DNA of 64,000 nucleotides, taken from CAZEBW01 sp964510205. Its GTDB lineage: Bacteria; Chloroflexota; Anaerolineae; VGOG01. Shown here piece after piece: positions 1-8,200 of this stretch (position 1 is the first letter of the stretch; the number at the start of each line of letters is the position of its first letter). The stretch is taken from NCBI GenBank assembly GCA_964510205.1, contig CAZEBW010000007.1, positions 1 through 64,000 of the forward strand. The letters are read 5' to 3'. The position numbers and the translations under genes were made by a program. The notes below the pieces were generated by a model that saw only the letters and a list, made by a program, of their open reading frames with translations, searched no databases and was not told the DNA's origin.

Positions 1-53
1 GTGAGAATGGCGTTGGCTTTTCCCTTCCTCGTGTCCCAAACATGTAACGCTCA

Positions 54-111
54 CTACAAATGTACCCAATTTCCACGGTACATTTGTACCTGCTGCTCAG
101 TATGTTTGTAC
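54..111. promoter_or_regulatory. Operator-like cluster of TTGTAC/CTACAA half-sites
   Basis: A perfect 10-bp inverted repeat (ACAAATGTAC at 56-65, GTACATTTGT at 78-87, 12-bp spacer) is followed by a further TTGTAC at 106-111, 22 bp after the one at 84-89. The region has no convincing gene, and the gene it would control probably lies left of the window. The half-sites resemble those at 26947-26980 and 52755-52789. Regulatory function is inferred. Confidence 0.4.
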
Positions 112-186
112 TTCTGCAGTTGCAAGCGTAAGGAAGCACTTCATTCAGTGGCCTCAGCGCTGTTCTGCGCGGTCAGTGGCGCACGC

Positions 187-233
187 AAAAAGCCAGCCGT
201 AGGGCACGCAAAGGCGCGTCCCCTGGGGCTGGC
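187..233 (-). terminator. Terminator of the MFS transporter gene
   Basis: GCCAGCC (192-198) pairs with GGCTGGC (227-233), with a further AGGG/CCCT pairing inside. On the minus strand the hairpin is followed by a run of five T. It lies about 40 nt beyond the MFS stop codon. A hairpin of similar sequence follows the coiled-coil gene at 2910-2956. Confidence 0.6.
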
Positions 234-275
234 GTCGGCGTTGAGAACAGGGAGGTTGATGGTGCGAGGCAGAGG

Positions 276-1787
276 TCAGGCTGACGGCTGTTGACGCAGC
301 CTGCTCCGCAGCGAGAAGGCCACCGGGACGGCCAGCAGCAACACGCCGCCCGCGGCCAGAAAGGTCTCGTTCAGCACCTGCGCCGTGAGGTCGAGGAGAA
401 CGCCGCCAAGCTCGGTGATGGCATAACGGCTGGAGAGCTGCTCGAATCGCCTCAGTCCCCAGGCGGTCAACAGCGACAGCCCGGTGCTCATGCCAATCAG
501 CCGCAGGATGACGACTAGGCCAGAGGCCACCCCCCGCTGTGTCTCTCCCGCAGCATCAATGACGGCCGTACTCAGCGAGGTCGTCGCCAGCCCAAATCCC
601 AGCCCCGCCAGCGCCAGGTGGATGGCCATTGGCCCATAGCTCATGCCCGGCGACCAGGCGCCCATCAGTCCAAAGCCCCCGGCGGCGGCCAGCAGTCCCA
701 GCACTGTCGGCAGGCGGTAACCAAATCGTCCGCACAGCCAGCCGCCCACTAGCGAGGCCAGGGCCATAGCGCCCGTCATCACCGCCAGCACCTGGCCGCT
801 GCGCACCGCCGCCAGACGCAGCGCCTGGTCTGCAGTGCCGCCTTCGGCCAGGACGATGTTGATAAACAGCGGCACGTCTACCATGGCGATGATGAGGGCG
901 AAACCGACCAGGAAGTTGATGGCGCAGGCAGCGGCGAAGTTGGGCCGCCGCAGCATGTCCAGCTCGATCAACGGCTGCGAGACACGGCGCTCCAGGCAGG
1001 CAAACAGGCCAAACAGCAGCGCGGATAGTCCCAACAAGGGCAGCACGAAACGGGAGGTGGGCGGCGGCGCGTTGAAATCGAACGAGGGGCCGGCAGCCGC
1101 CCGTCCCCCGCTGTACGAGAGCGCGACGTTCAACGCCGCCAGGCCGCCCATGAGCAGCAGTGCGCCGGGGATGTCCAGCGAGGCCCGGCGCCTGGGCTGC
1201 GGCAACCCTCTCAGCGCCCAGTAGGCCGTCACCGCCGCCAGCAAGCTGGCCGGGATGTTGATGTAGAACTGCCAGCGCCAGTCCAGATAGCGCACTAGAA
1301 ATGCGCCGTACAGCGGGCCAAAGATCCAGCCGGCGGTATCCACGGCGACCAGCACGCCCATGGCCAGCGGACGACGTTGGTCTTGAAAGAGGTCGCCCAC
1401 GATGGCCATGGCCACCGGCACCATCGCCCCGCCTCCCAGAGCCTGCACAGCTCTGAAGACGATGAGCAATGGCAGGTCTTTGACCAAGGGCACGAAAATG
1501 GAGCCGAAAGCAAAAAGCCCCAGGCTGGCCAAATACACCCGTCGGCGCCCGTAGACGTCCGACACCCGCCCCATGAAGGGCATGGTCACGATGTAGGCGA
1601 TCAGGTAGGCACTGACGATCCAAGCCGCGTCGTCCAGCCCGGTGGGCACTGGAATCTCGAAGTCGCGGATCATCTGCGGCAGCAGGGTGGAAACCACCGT
1701 CAGGTCATCGGCGGCAACGAAGACGCCAAACGAGACCAGAATCAGAACGAGATAGGGATGGTGTCGGGCTTTCGTATCGTTGGACAT
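276..1787 (-). CDS. MFS multidrug exporter, DHA2 (14-helix) type
   Basis: A 503-residue integral membrane protein of the major facilitator superfamily. Its length and hydrophobic pattern fit the 14-helix DHA2 drug:proton antiporter group (EmrB/QacA type). Visible motifs are an acidic stretch in helix 1 (AADDLTVVSTLLPQM, the family's D1 motif), the loop 2-3 motif A (GRVSDVYGRRR, about residues 74-84), and a glycine-rich helix near residue 155 (GWIFGPLYGAFL) resembling motif C. The ATG at 1787 has a modest AGGA upstream. It probably exports a hydrophobic compound across the inner membrane by proton exchange; the substrate cannot be read from sequence. The gene stands alone, with its own terminator downstream and a large palindrome upstream. 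Confidence 0.88.
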   Translation of the reverse strand: MSNDTKARHHPYLVLILVSFGVFVAADDLTVVSTLLPQMIRDFEIPVPTGLDDAAWIVSAYLIAYIVTMPFMGRVSDVYGRRRVYLASLGLFAFGSIFVPLVKDLPLLIVFRAVQALGGGAMVPVAMAIVGDLFQDQRRPLAMGVLVAVDTAGWIFGPLYGAFLVRYLDWRWQFYINIPASLLAAVTAYWALRGLPQPRRRASLDIPGALLLMGGLAALNVALSYSGGRAAAGPSFDFNAPPPTSRFVLPLLGLSALLFGLFACLERRVSQPLIELDMLRRPNFAAACAINFLVGFALIIAMVDVPLFINIVLAEGGTADQALRLAAVRSGQVLAVMTGAMALASLVGGWLCGRFGYRLPTVLGLLAAAGGFGLMGAWSPGMSYGPMAIHLALAGLGFGLATTSLSTAVIDAAGETQRGVASGLVVILRLIGMSTGLSLLTAWGLRRFEQLSSRYAITELGGVLLDLTAQVLNETFLAAGGVLLLAVPVAFSLRSRLRQQPSA

Positions 1788-1849
1788 GGTAGTGATTCCT
1801 GCGGGACAAAGGCAACTGGGTCTTTGGGAACTGGCGTGAGTAGCAAGAC

Positions 1850-1906
1850 GGAGTCCCCAACTTGTTGGGGGTTATGGCGCCGCTCCCCCAACAAGTTGGG
1901 GACTCC
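1850..1906. repeat. Perfect 22-bp inverted repeat, palindromic element
   Basis: Arms at 1850-1871 and 1885-1906 are perfectly complementary around a 13-nt loop. No T-run follows on either strand, so this looks more like a dispersed palindromic unit than an intrinsic terminator, although it lies 38 bp after the lipoprotein stop codon. It also sits 62 bp upstream of the MFS start. Confidence 0.75.
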
Positions 1907-1944
1907 AGCACTGTGACCCTGCAAAATCCAAGGAGCCAGGCAAC

Positions 1945-2751
1945 TCATGACACGGGCGGCGCCTCGATGTCCACAGGTTCATCAAAAGCGGAGAATTCGA
2001 TGAGCCAGTGGGTCGGGTCCTGTGGGTCGCTCTCCGGTTCCACGATCTGAATACGGCGCACGTAGCCATCAGCCTCGCCCACCCACATGTCCAGCGTCAC
2101 CTCTCCCGTCCCGATCATGCCGGCCGTCAGGGGCGCGATCTGCTCAGCAGACAACTGCCCGTGCAGGTGACAATGAGGTTGGCCGCCAATCTTCTCCTCT
2201 TCCGCCCCAAACGTCCAGGCCGTTTCATTGAGGGTGGAGGCGATGCCGACCTCTGCATCAAACATGAGGGTGGGATCAAAATACCAGCCATAGTCCGCTG
2301 GCAGCTTCACCCACTGCTGGTTAAGCGGGTTGGTGATGTACTGCTCGTCTCCCAACCCGACGATGGCCACCTCAGCCACAGCGCCAAACGACGACACTTT
2401 GACCACAGCGCGCACTTGATCTGGCCGCACCAGGTCGCCCTCGGCCCGCTTGAACACCATCGTCCGTGAGTCGTCCAGGTAAGCCTCCTCGCCAGAAAGC
2501 TCAATGATGAAATGGAGCGATTGGGTGGTCATCATCCGCTCACCAGCTCGACGAGCGACGTCCGCCGGTGAGGGGGTGGGGGTTGGGGTGGGCAAAGGCG
2601 TAGGCGTGGGTGTAGGTGAGGGCGTAGGTGTGGGTAGAGGAGTGGACGTGGGTGCGGATGTTGGCAAGGGCGGGATTTTGGGTATGGATATGGTGCAACT
2701 AGCAGCGAGCAGGAGTGCAATGCCCATCAACAAGAGACGAATGTGCTTCAT
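1945..2751 (-). CDS. Secreted lipoprotein with Thr-Pro linker, LppX/LprAFG-like
   Basis: A 268-residue predicted lipoprotein. It starts MKHIRLLL with a hydrophobic core and lipobox LAASC, giving a lipidated Cys near residue 17. A low-complexity Ser/Thr/Pro linker of about 30 residues follows, then a globular domain from about residue 60. The ATG at 2751 is chosen because GGAGG lies just upstream; the longer open frame to 3003 is non-coding in character. The C-terminal domain, rich in beta strands with a 'YITNPLNQQWVKLP' segment, resembles the LppX/LprAFG (LolA-like) fold that carries lipids or lipoproteins in envelopes. That family call rests on pattern memory only. The gene appears monocistronic. 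Confidence 0.7.
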   Translation of the reverse strand: MKHIRLLLMGIALLLAASCTISIPKIPPLPTSAPTSTPLPTPTPSPTPTPTPLPTPTPTPSPADVARRAGERMMTTQSLHFIIELSGEEAYLDDSRTMVFKRAEGDLVRPDQVRAVVKVSSFGAVAEVAIVGLGDEQYITNPLNQQWVKLPADYGWYFDPTLMFDAEVGIASTLNETAWTFGAEEEKIGGQPHCHLHGQLSAEQIAPLTAGMIGTGEVTLDMWVGEADGYVRRIQIVEPESDPQDPTHWLIEFSAFDEPVDIEAPPVS

Positions 2752-2909
2752 TTTGACTGTACCTCCGGGAGTTTGATCGTTACTTGGGCTTCGCAACACA
2801 AATGACGCCGTGCGAAGGGATTCAATCACATTATACCATACTGTGGGATGAAACGTCAATTCGGGAAAAGGATGAGTCAGCGGATGGGGAGGTAGGGTTA
2901 AGCCGCACG

Positions 2910-2956
2910 CAAAAACGCCAGCCTCAGGTCGCGCGGAAACGCGGTCTGGGCTGGCG
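2910..2956 (-). terminator. Terminator of the coiled-coil membrane protein gene
   Basis: CGCCAGCC at 2916-2923 pairs with GGCTGGCG at 2949-2956. On the minus strand five T residues follow. It lies just downstream of the stop codon at 2987. Confidence 0.6.
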
Positions 2957-2986
2957 TGGTGTTTGGAGACACCGACCGATCTGTGG

Positions 2987-3469
2987 CTAGGTGAACTGGG
3001 CAATGGCCATCAGGATGGTCATGATGGTGCCAATGAGAGCCAACGTCCCCACCGTCCAGCGGGTCATGGTGCTGATGTGCCTGTACATCTCGTCGAAGCG
3101 CCCGTTCATCTCGGAGTTCATGCGGTCGAAGCGCTCGTTCATCTCGGAGTTCATGCGGTCGAAGCGCTCACTCATCTCGGAGTTCATGCGGTCGAAGCGT
3201 TCGCTCATCTCGGAGTTCATGCGGTCGAAGCGTTCATTCACCCGGTCGAAGCGCTCGTCCATCGTGCGATGCAGGTCAGTGATGCTGGCCTTCACATCGG
3301 CGACGTCGTGTTCCAGGATGTCCAGGCGCGAGAGCACCTCACGGTACTCGTCACGGCGCACGGTGCGTTCATCCAAGACGATCTCAAACCACTGGCTAAA
3401 GTCCCCCGTTGCTTCCGGGCCCAGGGTTCGCTGTACACTTGGGGGTATTTTGGGCAAAGTAGCCTGCAT
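2987..3469 (-). CDS. Coiled-coil protein with 11-residue repeats and C-terminal membrane anchor
   Basis: A 160-residue protein starting at the ATG at 3469 behind GGAGG; the frame continues upstream to 3637 but without a ribosome site. The middle carries near-identical 11-residue units (ERFDRMNSEMS and variants), a hendecad pattern typical of long right-handed coiled coils. One hydrophobic helix near the C-terminus (WTVGTLALIGTIMTILMAI) would anchor it with only a few residues beyond. The architecture resembles small phage or bacterial XhlA-like and DUF1640-like coiled-coil membrane proteins, but no specific function is recognised. It sits immediately downstream of the rRNA methyltransferase gene, and a terminator follows. 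Confidence 0.65.
   Translation of the reverse strand: MQATLPKIPPSVQRTLGPEATGDFSQWFEIVLDERTVRRDEYREVLSRLDILEHDVADVKASITDLHRTMDERFDRVNERFDRMNSEMSERFDRMNSEMSERFDRMNSEMNERFDRMNSEMNGRFDEMYRHISTMTRWTVGTLALIGTIMTILMAIAQFT
3104..3235. repeat. Four tandem 33-bp repeats inside the coiled-coil gene
   Basis: Units begin at 3104, 3137, 3170 and 3203 and differ by only a few bases. Each encodes 11 residues (one hendecad turn set). Near-identity at DNA level suggests recent expansion by slippage or unequal recombination, so copy number may vary between strains. Confidence 0.85.
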
Positions 3470-3548
3470 GTGAGTCCTCCTTCTGAAGATAAGAGACGAA
3501 CTATCGCACTCTATTGTACCGCTAATCGGTCTTGGTGTCAAATCACTA

Positions 3549-4784
3549 TCACCTTCTCCTAAACAAAGCCACGCTCTCGATGTGATAGGTCTGCGGGAAC
3601 ATGTCCACAGGCTGCACTTCCACCAACCGATACCCACCGTCCGTCAGCTTTCGGGCGTCGCGGGCCAGGGTAGCTGGATCACAGGAGACGTAGACGATGC
3701 GGCGAGGGCCCCGCTCCATGAGGGCCGCCAGCGTTTCTGGCTTGCACCCCTGGCGGGGCGGATCCAGCACCGCCAAGTCAATCGGCCTGTCCAGCTCAGG
3801 CACAAAGTCCTCCACCCTCCCCTCGATGAGTTCCACGTTAGGCAGCTCGCCGGCATTCACGCAGGCATCCGCCACAGCGCCCGCGTCCTCTTCCACGCCG
3901 ATCACCTGGCCCACTTGGTCCGCCAGGCTCAGGCCGAAGGTGCCCACGCCGCAGTAGGCGTCCAGAAGCACCTCGTCAGCGGCCGGGGCCAGGTACTCGC
4001 TGACCAGGCGAACCAACTCCTCGGCCCCAGCGGTGTTAATCTGAAAGAAGCTGGCGGCCGAGACGCGGAATCTGCGCCCGGCCACGATCTCGGTGATGTA
4101 GTTGTTGCCAAACAGGTTGACGGGAATGCCATCGGAGAGCAGCAGGACACAGGAGATGGACAGGTCGCTCTCCAGGGCCGGCGGCATGTCGTCCTGGGTC
4201 TCGAAAATCATCATCAGATCACCCGTGTTGACGCCGGCCCGCAGAGAGAGCCGCGTCAGCCCCGGCAGCTCAAGCTCGAGAGCGGCGAAGAGCTCCTCCA
4301 ACAGAGGGTGCATCACGTAGCACGTCTCGATGGTCTCAATGCGGCGCCCGTCCGTGGCCACGAAGCCCAGCCGACCGTCGTCGCCAACGGAGAACTGAAC
4401 GTGGTTGCGGTAGCGCCAGGGGGAGGCGCTGGGGATTGTTGGTTTCACCGGGACGTCGGGTAGGCGGCCGAGACGGGCCAGTTGATCGCCCACCACCGCC
4501 GCTTTGAACTCCAGTTGGGCCGCGTAGGCGATGTGCTGCCACTGGCATCCGCCGCACTTGCCGGGGCCGAAATGGGGACACGGGGGATCAACCCGGTGGG
4601 GCGAGGGCGACAGAATTTCGACAACCTGCGCGCGAGCGTAGCTGCCTTTGTCCTCGACGACCTCCACCAGCGCCTCTTCGCCTGGTATGGCGTAGGGCGC
4701 GAAGATCACTTTGCCTTCGTGTCGCCCCAGGGCGTCGCCGCCGTGGGCCATGTCGGTTAACTGTAACTCGATTCGTTTTCTCAT
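3549..4784 (-). CDS. rlmD: 23S rRNA (uracil-5-)-methyltransferase, RumA/RlmD family
   Basis: A 411-residue SAM-dependent RNA methyltransferase that makes 5-methyluridine in 23S rRNA. The N-terminal 60 residues form a TRAM RNA-binding domain (HGGDALGRHEGKVIFAPYAIP). Next come the four-cysteine [4Fe-4S] motif (CPHFGPGKCGGCQWQH) and a central domain. The C-terminal Rossmann domain has the SAM motif DAYCGVGTFGL, the DPPRQGC motif, and YVSCDPATLARD with the catalytic cysteine. Length matches the family. RlmD and the dual-specificity RlmCD types cannot be separated here. ATG at 4784. The gene follows the gdhA terminator and so probably has its own promoter. Confidence 0.88.
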   Translation of the reverse strand: MRKRIELQLTDMAHGGDALGRHEGKVIFAPYAIPGEEALVEVVEDKGSYARAQVVEILSPSPHRVDPPCPHFGPGKCGGCQWQHIAYAAQLEFKAAVVGDQLARLGRLPDVPVKPTIPSASPWRYRNHVQFSVGDDGRLGFVATDGRRIETIETCYVMHPLLEELFAALELELPGLTRLSLRAGVNTGDLMMIFETQDDMPPALESDLSISCVLLLSDGIPVNLFGNNYITEIVAGRRFRVSAASFFQINTAGAEELVRLVSEYLAPAADEVLLDAYCGVGTFGLSLADQVGQVIGVEEDAGAVADACVNAGELPNVELIEGRVEDFVPELDRPIDLAVLDPPRQGCKPETLAALMERGPRRIVYVSCDPATLARDARKLTDGGYRLVEVQPVDMFPQTYHIESVALFRRR

Positions 4785-4820
4785 CAGTCTTATTGTATCC
4801 TATGTAGCGCGATTGGTCAA

Positions 4821-4856
4821 GAAAAGAACCCTCGCCAGTTTTCCGCCGGCGAGGGT
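4821..4856 (-). terminator. Terminator of gdhA
   Basis: ACCCTCGCC (828-836 past 4000) and GGCGAGGGT (848-856) form a 9-bp stem with an 11-nt loop. On the minus strand TTCTTTTC follows. It lies 48 bp beyond the gdhA stop codon. Confidence 0.8.
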
Positions 4857-4903
4857 CCTGTTTCTCAGACGAGCGAAGCGAATGCCGAAGAGAGGCGGCG
4901 GCG

Positions 4904-6163
4904 CTAGGGATAGATGCCGCGAATCATGATGGCTTCGGCGACTCGCTCGATGGCGCAGATGTAGGCCGCTATCCGCATGTCCACGTTCCTCTCTTGAGCA
5001 ATGGCCAGGACGTTGTCAAAGCTGCTCTCCATAATGTCCCGCAGCTTGACGTTGACGTCCCGCTCGCTCCAGAAGAACTGCTGCAATCCCTGCACCCACT
5101 CGAAGTAGGAAACGGTCACCCCGCCAGCGTTGGCCAGAATGTCGGGGACGACGAACACCCCGTTTTCGTGCATGATCTGGTCGGCTTCGGGGGTGGTGGG
5201 ACCATTGGCGCCTTCGGCCACGATTTTAGCCTTGACCCTGTCGGCGTTCTCTTCGGTAATCACCTTCTCCAGGGCAGCGGGAACGAGAACGTCGCACTCC
5301 AGTTCCAGCAGCTCCGCATTGGTGATGGCCTCGGTGTCAGGGTAGCCCACCACGGAGCCTGTCTCCTGCTTGTGTCGCGGCACGTCGCGAGCATCGAATC
5401 CGTGGGGATTGTAGATGCCGCCCTGGGAGTCGCTGGCAGCGATCACCTTGCAGCCTTTGCCCTGCAACAAATAGGCGCTGATGCTCCCCACGTTGCCGTA
5501 TCCTTGCACTGCGACCGTGGCGCCCTCAATCGGAATGCCAAGATGCCGAAGGGCCTTGCGAGCGGTAAACATCACACCGCGACCGGTGGCCTCCAAACGG
5601 CCCAGGCTTCCGCCGATCTCAATGGGCTTGCCAGTGACTACGGCCGGCACGGAATACCCCTTGGTCATACTGTAGGTATCCATGATCCAGGCCATGGTCT
5701 GGGGATTGGTGTTGACATCCGGCGCGGGTATGTCGGATTCCGGGCTGATCAGCATAATGATCTCGCTGGCAAAGCGCCGCGTCAATCGCTCCAGCTCCCG
5801 TTCCGACATCTGCTTGGGATTGCAGATCACGCCGCCTTTGGCGCCGCCGTAGGGAATCCCCACCACGGCGCACTTCCAGGTCATCCACATGGCCAGAGCA
5901 CGCACTTCGTCCAAAGTCACGTCGGGGTGGTAGCGGATGCCGCCCTTGGTCGGCCCGCGAGCGATGCTGTGCTGCACGCGGTGGCCAGTGAACATCTCGA
6001 TGCTGCCATCGTCCATCTTCACCGGGAAATTGACCGTCAACTCCCTCTTCGGAAGCCGCAGCTTGGCCTTGATCCCCGCCTTCAGATCGAGGTACCGGGC
6101 TGCATTGTCGAATTGCCTCTGCGCAATCTCGTACGGGTTTTGGTTCACAGTACTTCCTTGCAC
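4904..6163 (-). CDS. gdhA: Glutamate dehydrogenase (Glu/Leu/Phe/Val dehydrogenase family)
   Basis: A 419-residue NAD(P)-dependent dehydrogenase that interconverts glutamate and 2-oxoglutarate plus ammonia in the cytoplasm. The N-terminal dimerisation/catalytic domain has the substrate-binding glycine-rich segment GPTKGGIRYHPDV and the catalytic lysine in PYGGAKGGV. The C-terminal Rossmann domain begins near residue 215 (VAVQGYGNVGSISA). Length matches the hexameric, roughly 45-kDa class of GDH. The start is a GTG at 6163 with AAGGAGG 8 nt upstream. A promoter overlapping the gatB stop codon and a hairpin in the leader suggest separate control from gatB. Beside ald, thrC and 2-oxoacid oxidoreductase genes, a role in amino-acid fermentation is plausible. 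Confidence 0.93.
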   Translation of the reverse strand: MQGSTVNQNPYEIAQRQFDNAARYLDLKAGIKAKLRLPKRELTVNFPVKMDDGSIEMFTGHRVQHSIARGPTKGGIRYHPDVTLDEVRALAMWMTWKCAVVGIPYGGAKGGVICNPKQMSERELERLTRRFASEIIMLISPESDIPAPDVNTNPQTMAWIMDTYSMTKGYSVPAVVTGKPIEIGGSLGRLEATGRGVMFTARKALRHLGIPIEGATVAVQGYGNVGSISAYLLQGKGCKVIAASDSQGGIYNPHGFDARDVPRHKQETGSVVGYPDTEAITNAELLELECDVLVPAALEKVITEENADRVKAKIVAEGANGPTTPEADQIMHENGVFVVPDILANAGGVTVSYFEWVQGLQQFFWSERDVNVKLRDIMESSFDNVLAIAQERNVDMRIAAYICAIERVAEAIMIRGIYP

Positions 6164-6196
6164 TTTTAACCTCCTTGGTTATGTTTTTGGGGAGAA

Positions 6197-6217
6197 ACAA
6201 AAAGCGCCCAGAGGCGC
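6197..6217 (-). terminator. Hairpin plus T-tract between gatB and gdhA (gatB terminator or gdhA leader attenuator)
   Basis: GCGCC/GGCGC arms at 6204-6208 and 6213-6217 with a 4-nt loop are followed on the minus strand by TTTTTG. It is downstream of gatB, but also about 45 nt downstream of the predicted gdhA transcription start, so it could act either as gatB terminator or as an attenuator in the gdhA leader. Confidence 0.55.
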
Positions 6218-6268
6218 CCGTCACAGATTCCCTGAGAACGCCCTTGTCCCTCCGAATATGCTTGCCAT

Positions 6269-6296
6269 ATTGTACACAAAGCGGCTCGAAAGTCAA
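6269..6296 (-). promoter_or_regulatory. Candidate sigma-70 promoter of gdhA
   Basis: On the minus strand TTGACT, a 16-bp spacer and TACAAT. The -35 box overlaps the gatB stop codon. The predicted leader to the gdhA GTG is about 100 nt and contains the hairpin at 6197-6217. Confidence 0.5.
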
Positions 6297-7729
6297 GCCG
6301 CGCTCAGCTTCTCCTCGAACAGTTCGTTAACCAGACGCGGATTGGCCTTGCCGCGAGTGGCCTTCATCACCTGACCCACGAGGAAACGAAGCACCGCGTC
6401 TTTCCCGGCCAGATACTCTGCCACCGGGCCGGGGTTTTCAGCTATGACCTGCTCGACGATGCGAGCGAGTGCCTCAACGTCGCTGATCTGGGCCAAGCCC
6501 TTCTCTTGGACGATCTGGGCGGGAGGCTGCCCCGTCTCGAACATCTCGCCGAAAACGCCTTTGGCCATGCTGATGCTGATGGCGCCTTTGTCCACCAGGG
6601 CGAGCAGCTCGGCCAAAGAGTGGGGAGCGATTTTGACCGCTTCGATTTCCGTGTCTGCGGCCTTGAGCAGGCGAAAGAGCTCACCAGTGATCCAATTAGC
6701 TATGGCTTTGGCTCCAATCCCTAGTCCCTCCTTCACACAGGATTCGAAGTAGTCGGCCACCGGCCTCTCCGTGGTCAAGACCTCGGCATCGTAGCGGGAT
6801 AGCCCATACTGCTCCATGAAGCGGTTCAGCTTGGCGTCGGGCAGCTCGGGCAACCTGACCCGGATTCCCTCCACCCACTCGCGGCTGAGGACGAGGGGCG
6901 GGAGGTCCGGCTCCGGAAAGTAGCGGTAGTCGTGGGCCTGTTCCTTACTGCGCTGGACCACCGTCACCCCCCTGGCCTCATCCCAACCCATCGTCACCTG
7001 CTCCACGCGCCCGCCTGCCTCCAGGATACGCGCCTGCCGTTCGATCTCATACTCCAGAGCCAGCTTCACGGAGTGAAAACTGTTGAGGTTCTTCACTTCC
7101 ACTTTGGTGCCCAGCTCGCTCTCACCCCTCGGCCGCAGGGAGATGTTGGCCTCGCAGCGCATGGCGCCCTCTTCCATGTTGCCCGAGCTCACGCCCAGGT
7201 ACCGCAAGATGGTGCGGAGCTTGGTGAGATACTGGCGGGCCTCTTCGGGAGTGCGAATGTCGGGCCGACTGACGATCTCCATGAGAGGCACACCGGCGCG
7301 GTTGAAGTCTACCAGACTGTGCTTGTCTATGTGGAAAAGCTTGGCCGTGTCCTCTTCGAGATGCACCCGCTCGATGCCGACGCGTTTGGTTTCCCCACCC
7401 ACCTCGATCTCCAGCCAGCCATCGCGCGAGAGGGGCAAGTCGTACTGGGAAATCTGATACCCTTTGGGCAGGTCGGGGTAGAAGTAGTTCTTGCGGTCGA
7501 ACTTGGAGAACTCAGGGATGCGGCAATGGAGGGCCAGGGCGGTCATGAGAGTGTGCTCGACGGCTTTCCGATTGATGACCGGCAGCATCCCCGGCATCCC
7601 CAGGCAGACGGGGCAGACGTGAGTGTTCGGCTCAGCCGCCGCATAATCCGCGCTGCAGCGGCAGAACATCTTGGATTTGGTCAGCAGTTGGGCGTGAACC
7701 TCGATGCCGATGATGGCCTCGTAATCCAC
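6293..7729 (-). CDS. gatB: Asp-tRNA(Asn)/Glu-tRNA(Gln) amidotransferase subunit B
   Basis: A 478-residue GatB, the tRNA-binding kinase/transamidase subunit of GatCAB, which converts mischarged Glu-tRNA(Gln) (or Asp-tRNA(Asn)) to the amidated form. The N-terminal cradle shows IGIEVHAQLLTKSKMFC, the zinc or structural cysteines (CSADY..HVCPVCLGMPG) and YFYPDLPKGYQISQYD. The C-terminal helical and YqeY-like tail domain ends in KANPRLVNELFEEKL. Full length. GTG start at 7729 behind AGGAG. It lies 9 bp after the vapC-like toxin and is separated by 3.5 kb from gatA and gatC. Because asnS is encoded at 56330-57625, its main task here may be Gln-tRNA formation. Confidence 0.95.
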   Translation of the reverse strand: MDYEAIIGIEVHAQLLTKSKMFCRCSADYAAAEPNTHVCPVCLGMPGMLPVINRKAVEHTLMTALALHCRIPEFSKFDRKNYFYPDLPKGYQISQYDLPLSRDGWLEIEVGGETKRVGIERVHLEEDTAKLFHIDKHSLVDFNRAGVPLMEIVSRPDIRTPEEARQYLTKLRTILRYLGVSSGNMEEGAMRCEANISLRPRGESELGTKVEVKNLNSFHSVKLALEYEIERQARILEAGGRVEQVTMGWDEARGVTVVQRSKEQAHDYRYFPEPDLPPLVLSREWVEGIRVRLPELPDAKLNRFMEQYGLSRYDAEVLTTERPVADYFESCVKEGLGIGAKAIANWITGELFRLLKAADTEIEAVKIAPHSLAELLALVDKGAISISMAKGVFGEMFETGQPPAQIVQEKGLAQISDVEALARIVEQVIAENPGPVAEYLAGKDAVLRFLVGQVMKATRGKANPRLVNELFEEKLSAA

Positions 7730-7738
7730 CGCGCTCTC

Positions 7739-8200
7739 CTATGGGTGCAGGTTTGGATTCTCGGTTGACAATCCCTCGGCTGCGGCTGCTTCCAGCAGGT
7801 CCTCGTCGGCGGCGGCGAAGGCGAGGGGCGGCAGTTGCTTGCGGAGCAATTCTGCGTTTACAGCAAGAGCCGTCGCCAAGTGGACAGCGTCGTAGCCGCG
7901 CAGTTTGTGCTCTTGAGTCAAGTTGATGGCCGCCCTGATCATCTTGCTATTGAGGGGAACGACTTCGTACTGCTTGTCTGCATCGCGCAGAAAAAGCCTC
8001 AAATACTTGTCCCGCCTCTCAATGGTAATCCGTCCCCTTCGCCGCATTTTAGCGAAGGCAGCAGCTACCTCCACCGTTCCGATCTCGGCGATGATGATCG
8101 TGTTCTTATCTTCGGCAACGATAGAGCGTACCCAACCACTGCCTGTTTCGGTGGCGTATCGTTTGGCGATGCCACTGCTATCGAAGTAGTAGGCTGGCAT
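7739..8200 (-). CDS. vapC: PIN-domain toxin, VapC family
   Basis: A protein of about 153 residues with the PIN ribonuclease fold. The first acidic residue is in AYYFDSSGIAKRY, another in VEVAAAF, and the third and fourth in RGYDAVHLATAL and FAAADEDLLEAA, which together bind Mg/Mn. VapC toxins cleave tRNA or rRNA to slow growth until neutralised. The ATG at 8200 overlaps the antitoxin stop (TGATG), a classical coupling signal; a GTG one codon earlier is less likely. The pair sits between ald and gatB in the same orientation. Target RNA unknown. Confidence 0.82.
   Translation of the reverse strand: MPAYYFDSSGIAKRYATETGSGWVRSIVAEDKNTIIIAEIGTVEVAAAFAKMRRRGRITIERRDKYLRLFLRDADKQYEVVPLNSKMIRAAINLTQEHKLRGYDAVHLATALAVNAELLRKQLPPLAFAAADEDLLEAAAAEGLSTENPNLHP

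Noticed and set aside
1..294. 97-residue open frame at the left edge
   Set aside because: It crosses the operator-like repeats and the MFS terminator, has no ribosome site, and its sequence is low-complexity and unlike any domain.
2504..2776. Gly/Val-repeat open frame on the plus strand
   Set aside because: It is the complement of the Thr-Pro linker of the lipoprotein gene.
3104..3235. CRISPR-like array of 33-bp repeats
   Set aside because: The units are contiguous without spacers and encode a coiled coil.
4994..6169. 391-residue plus-strand frame over gdhA
   Set aside because: His/Leu/Gly-rich antisense shadow typical of GC-rich genes; gdhA on the other strand has all family motifs.
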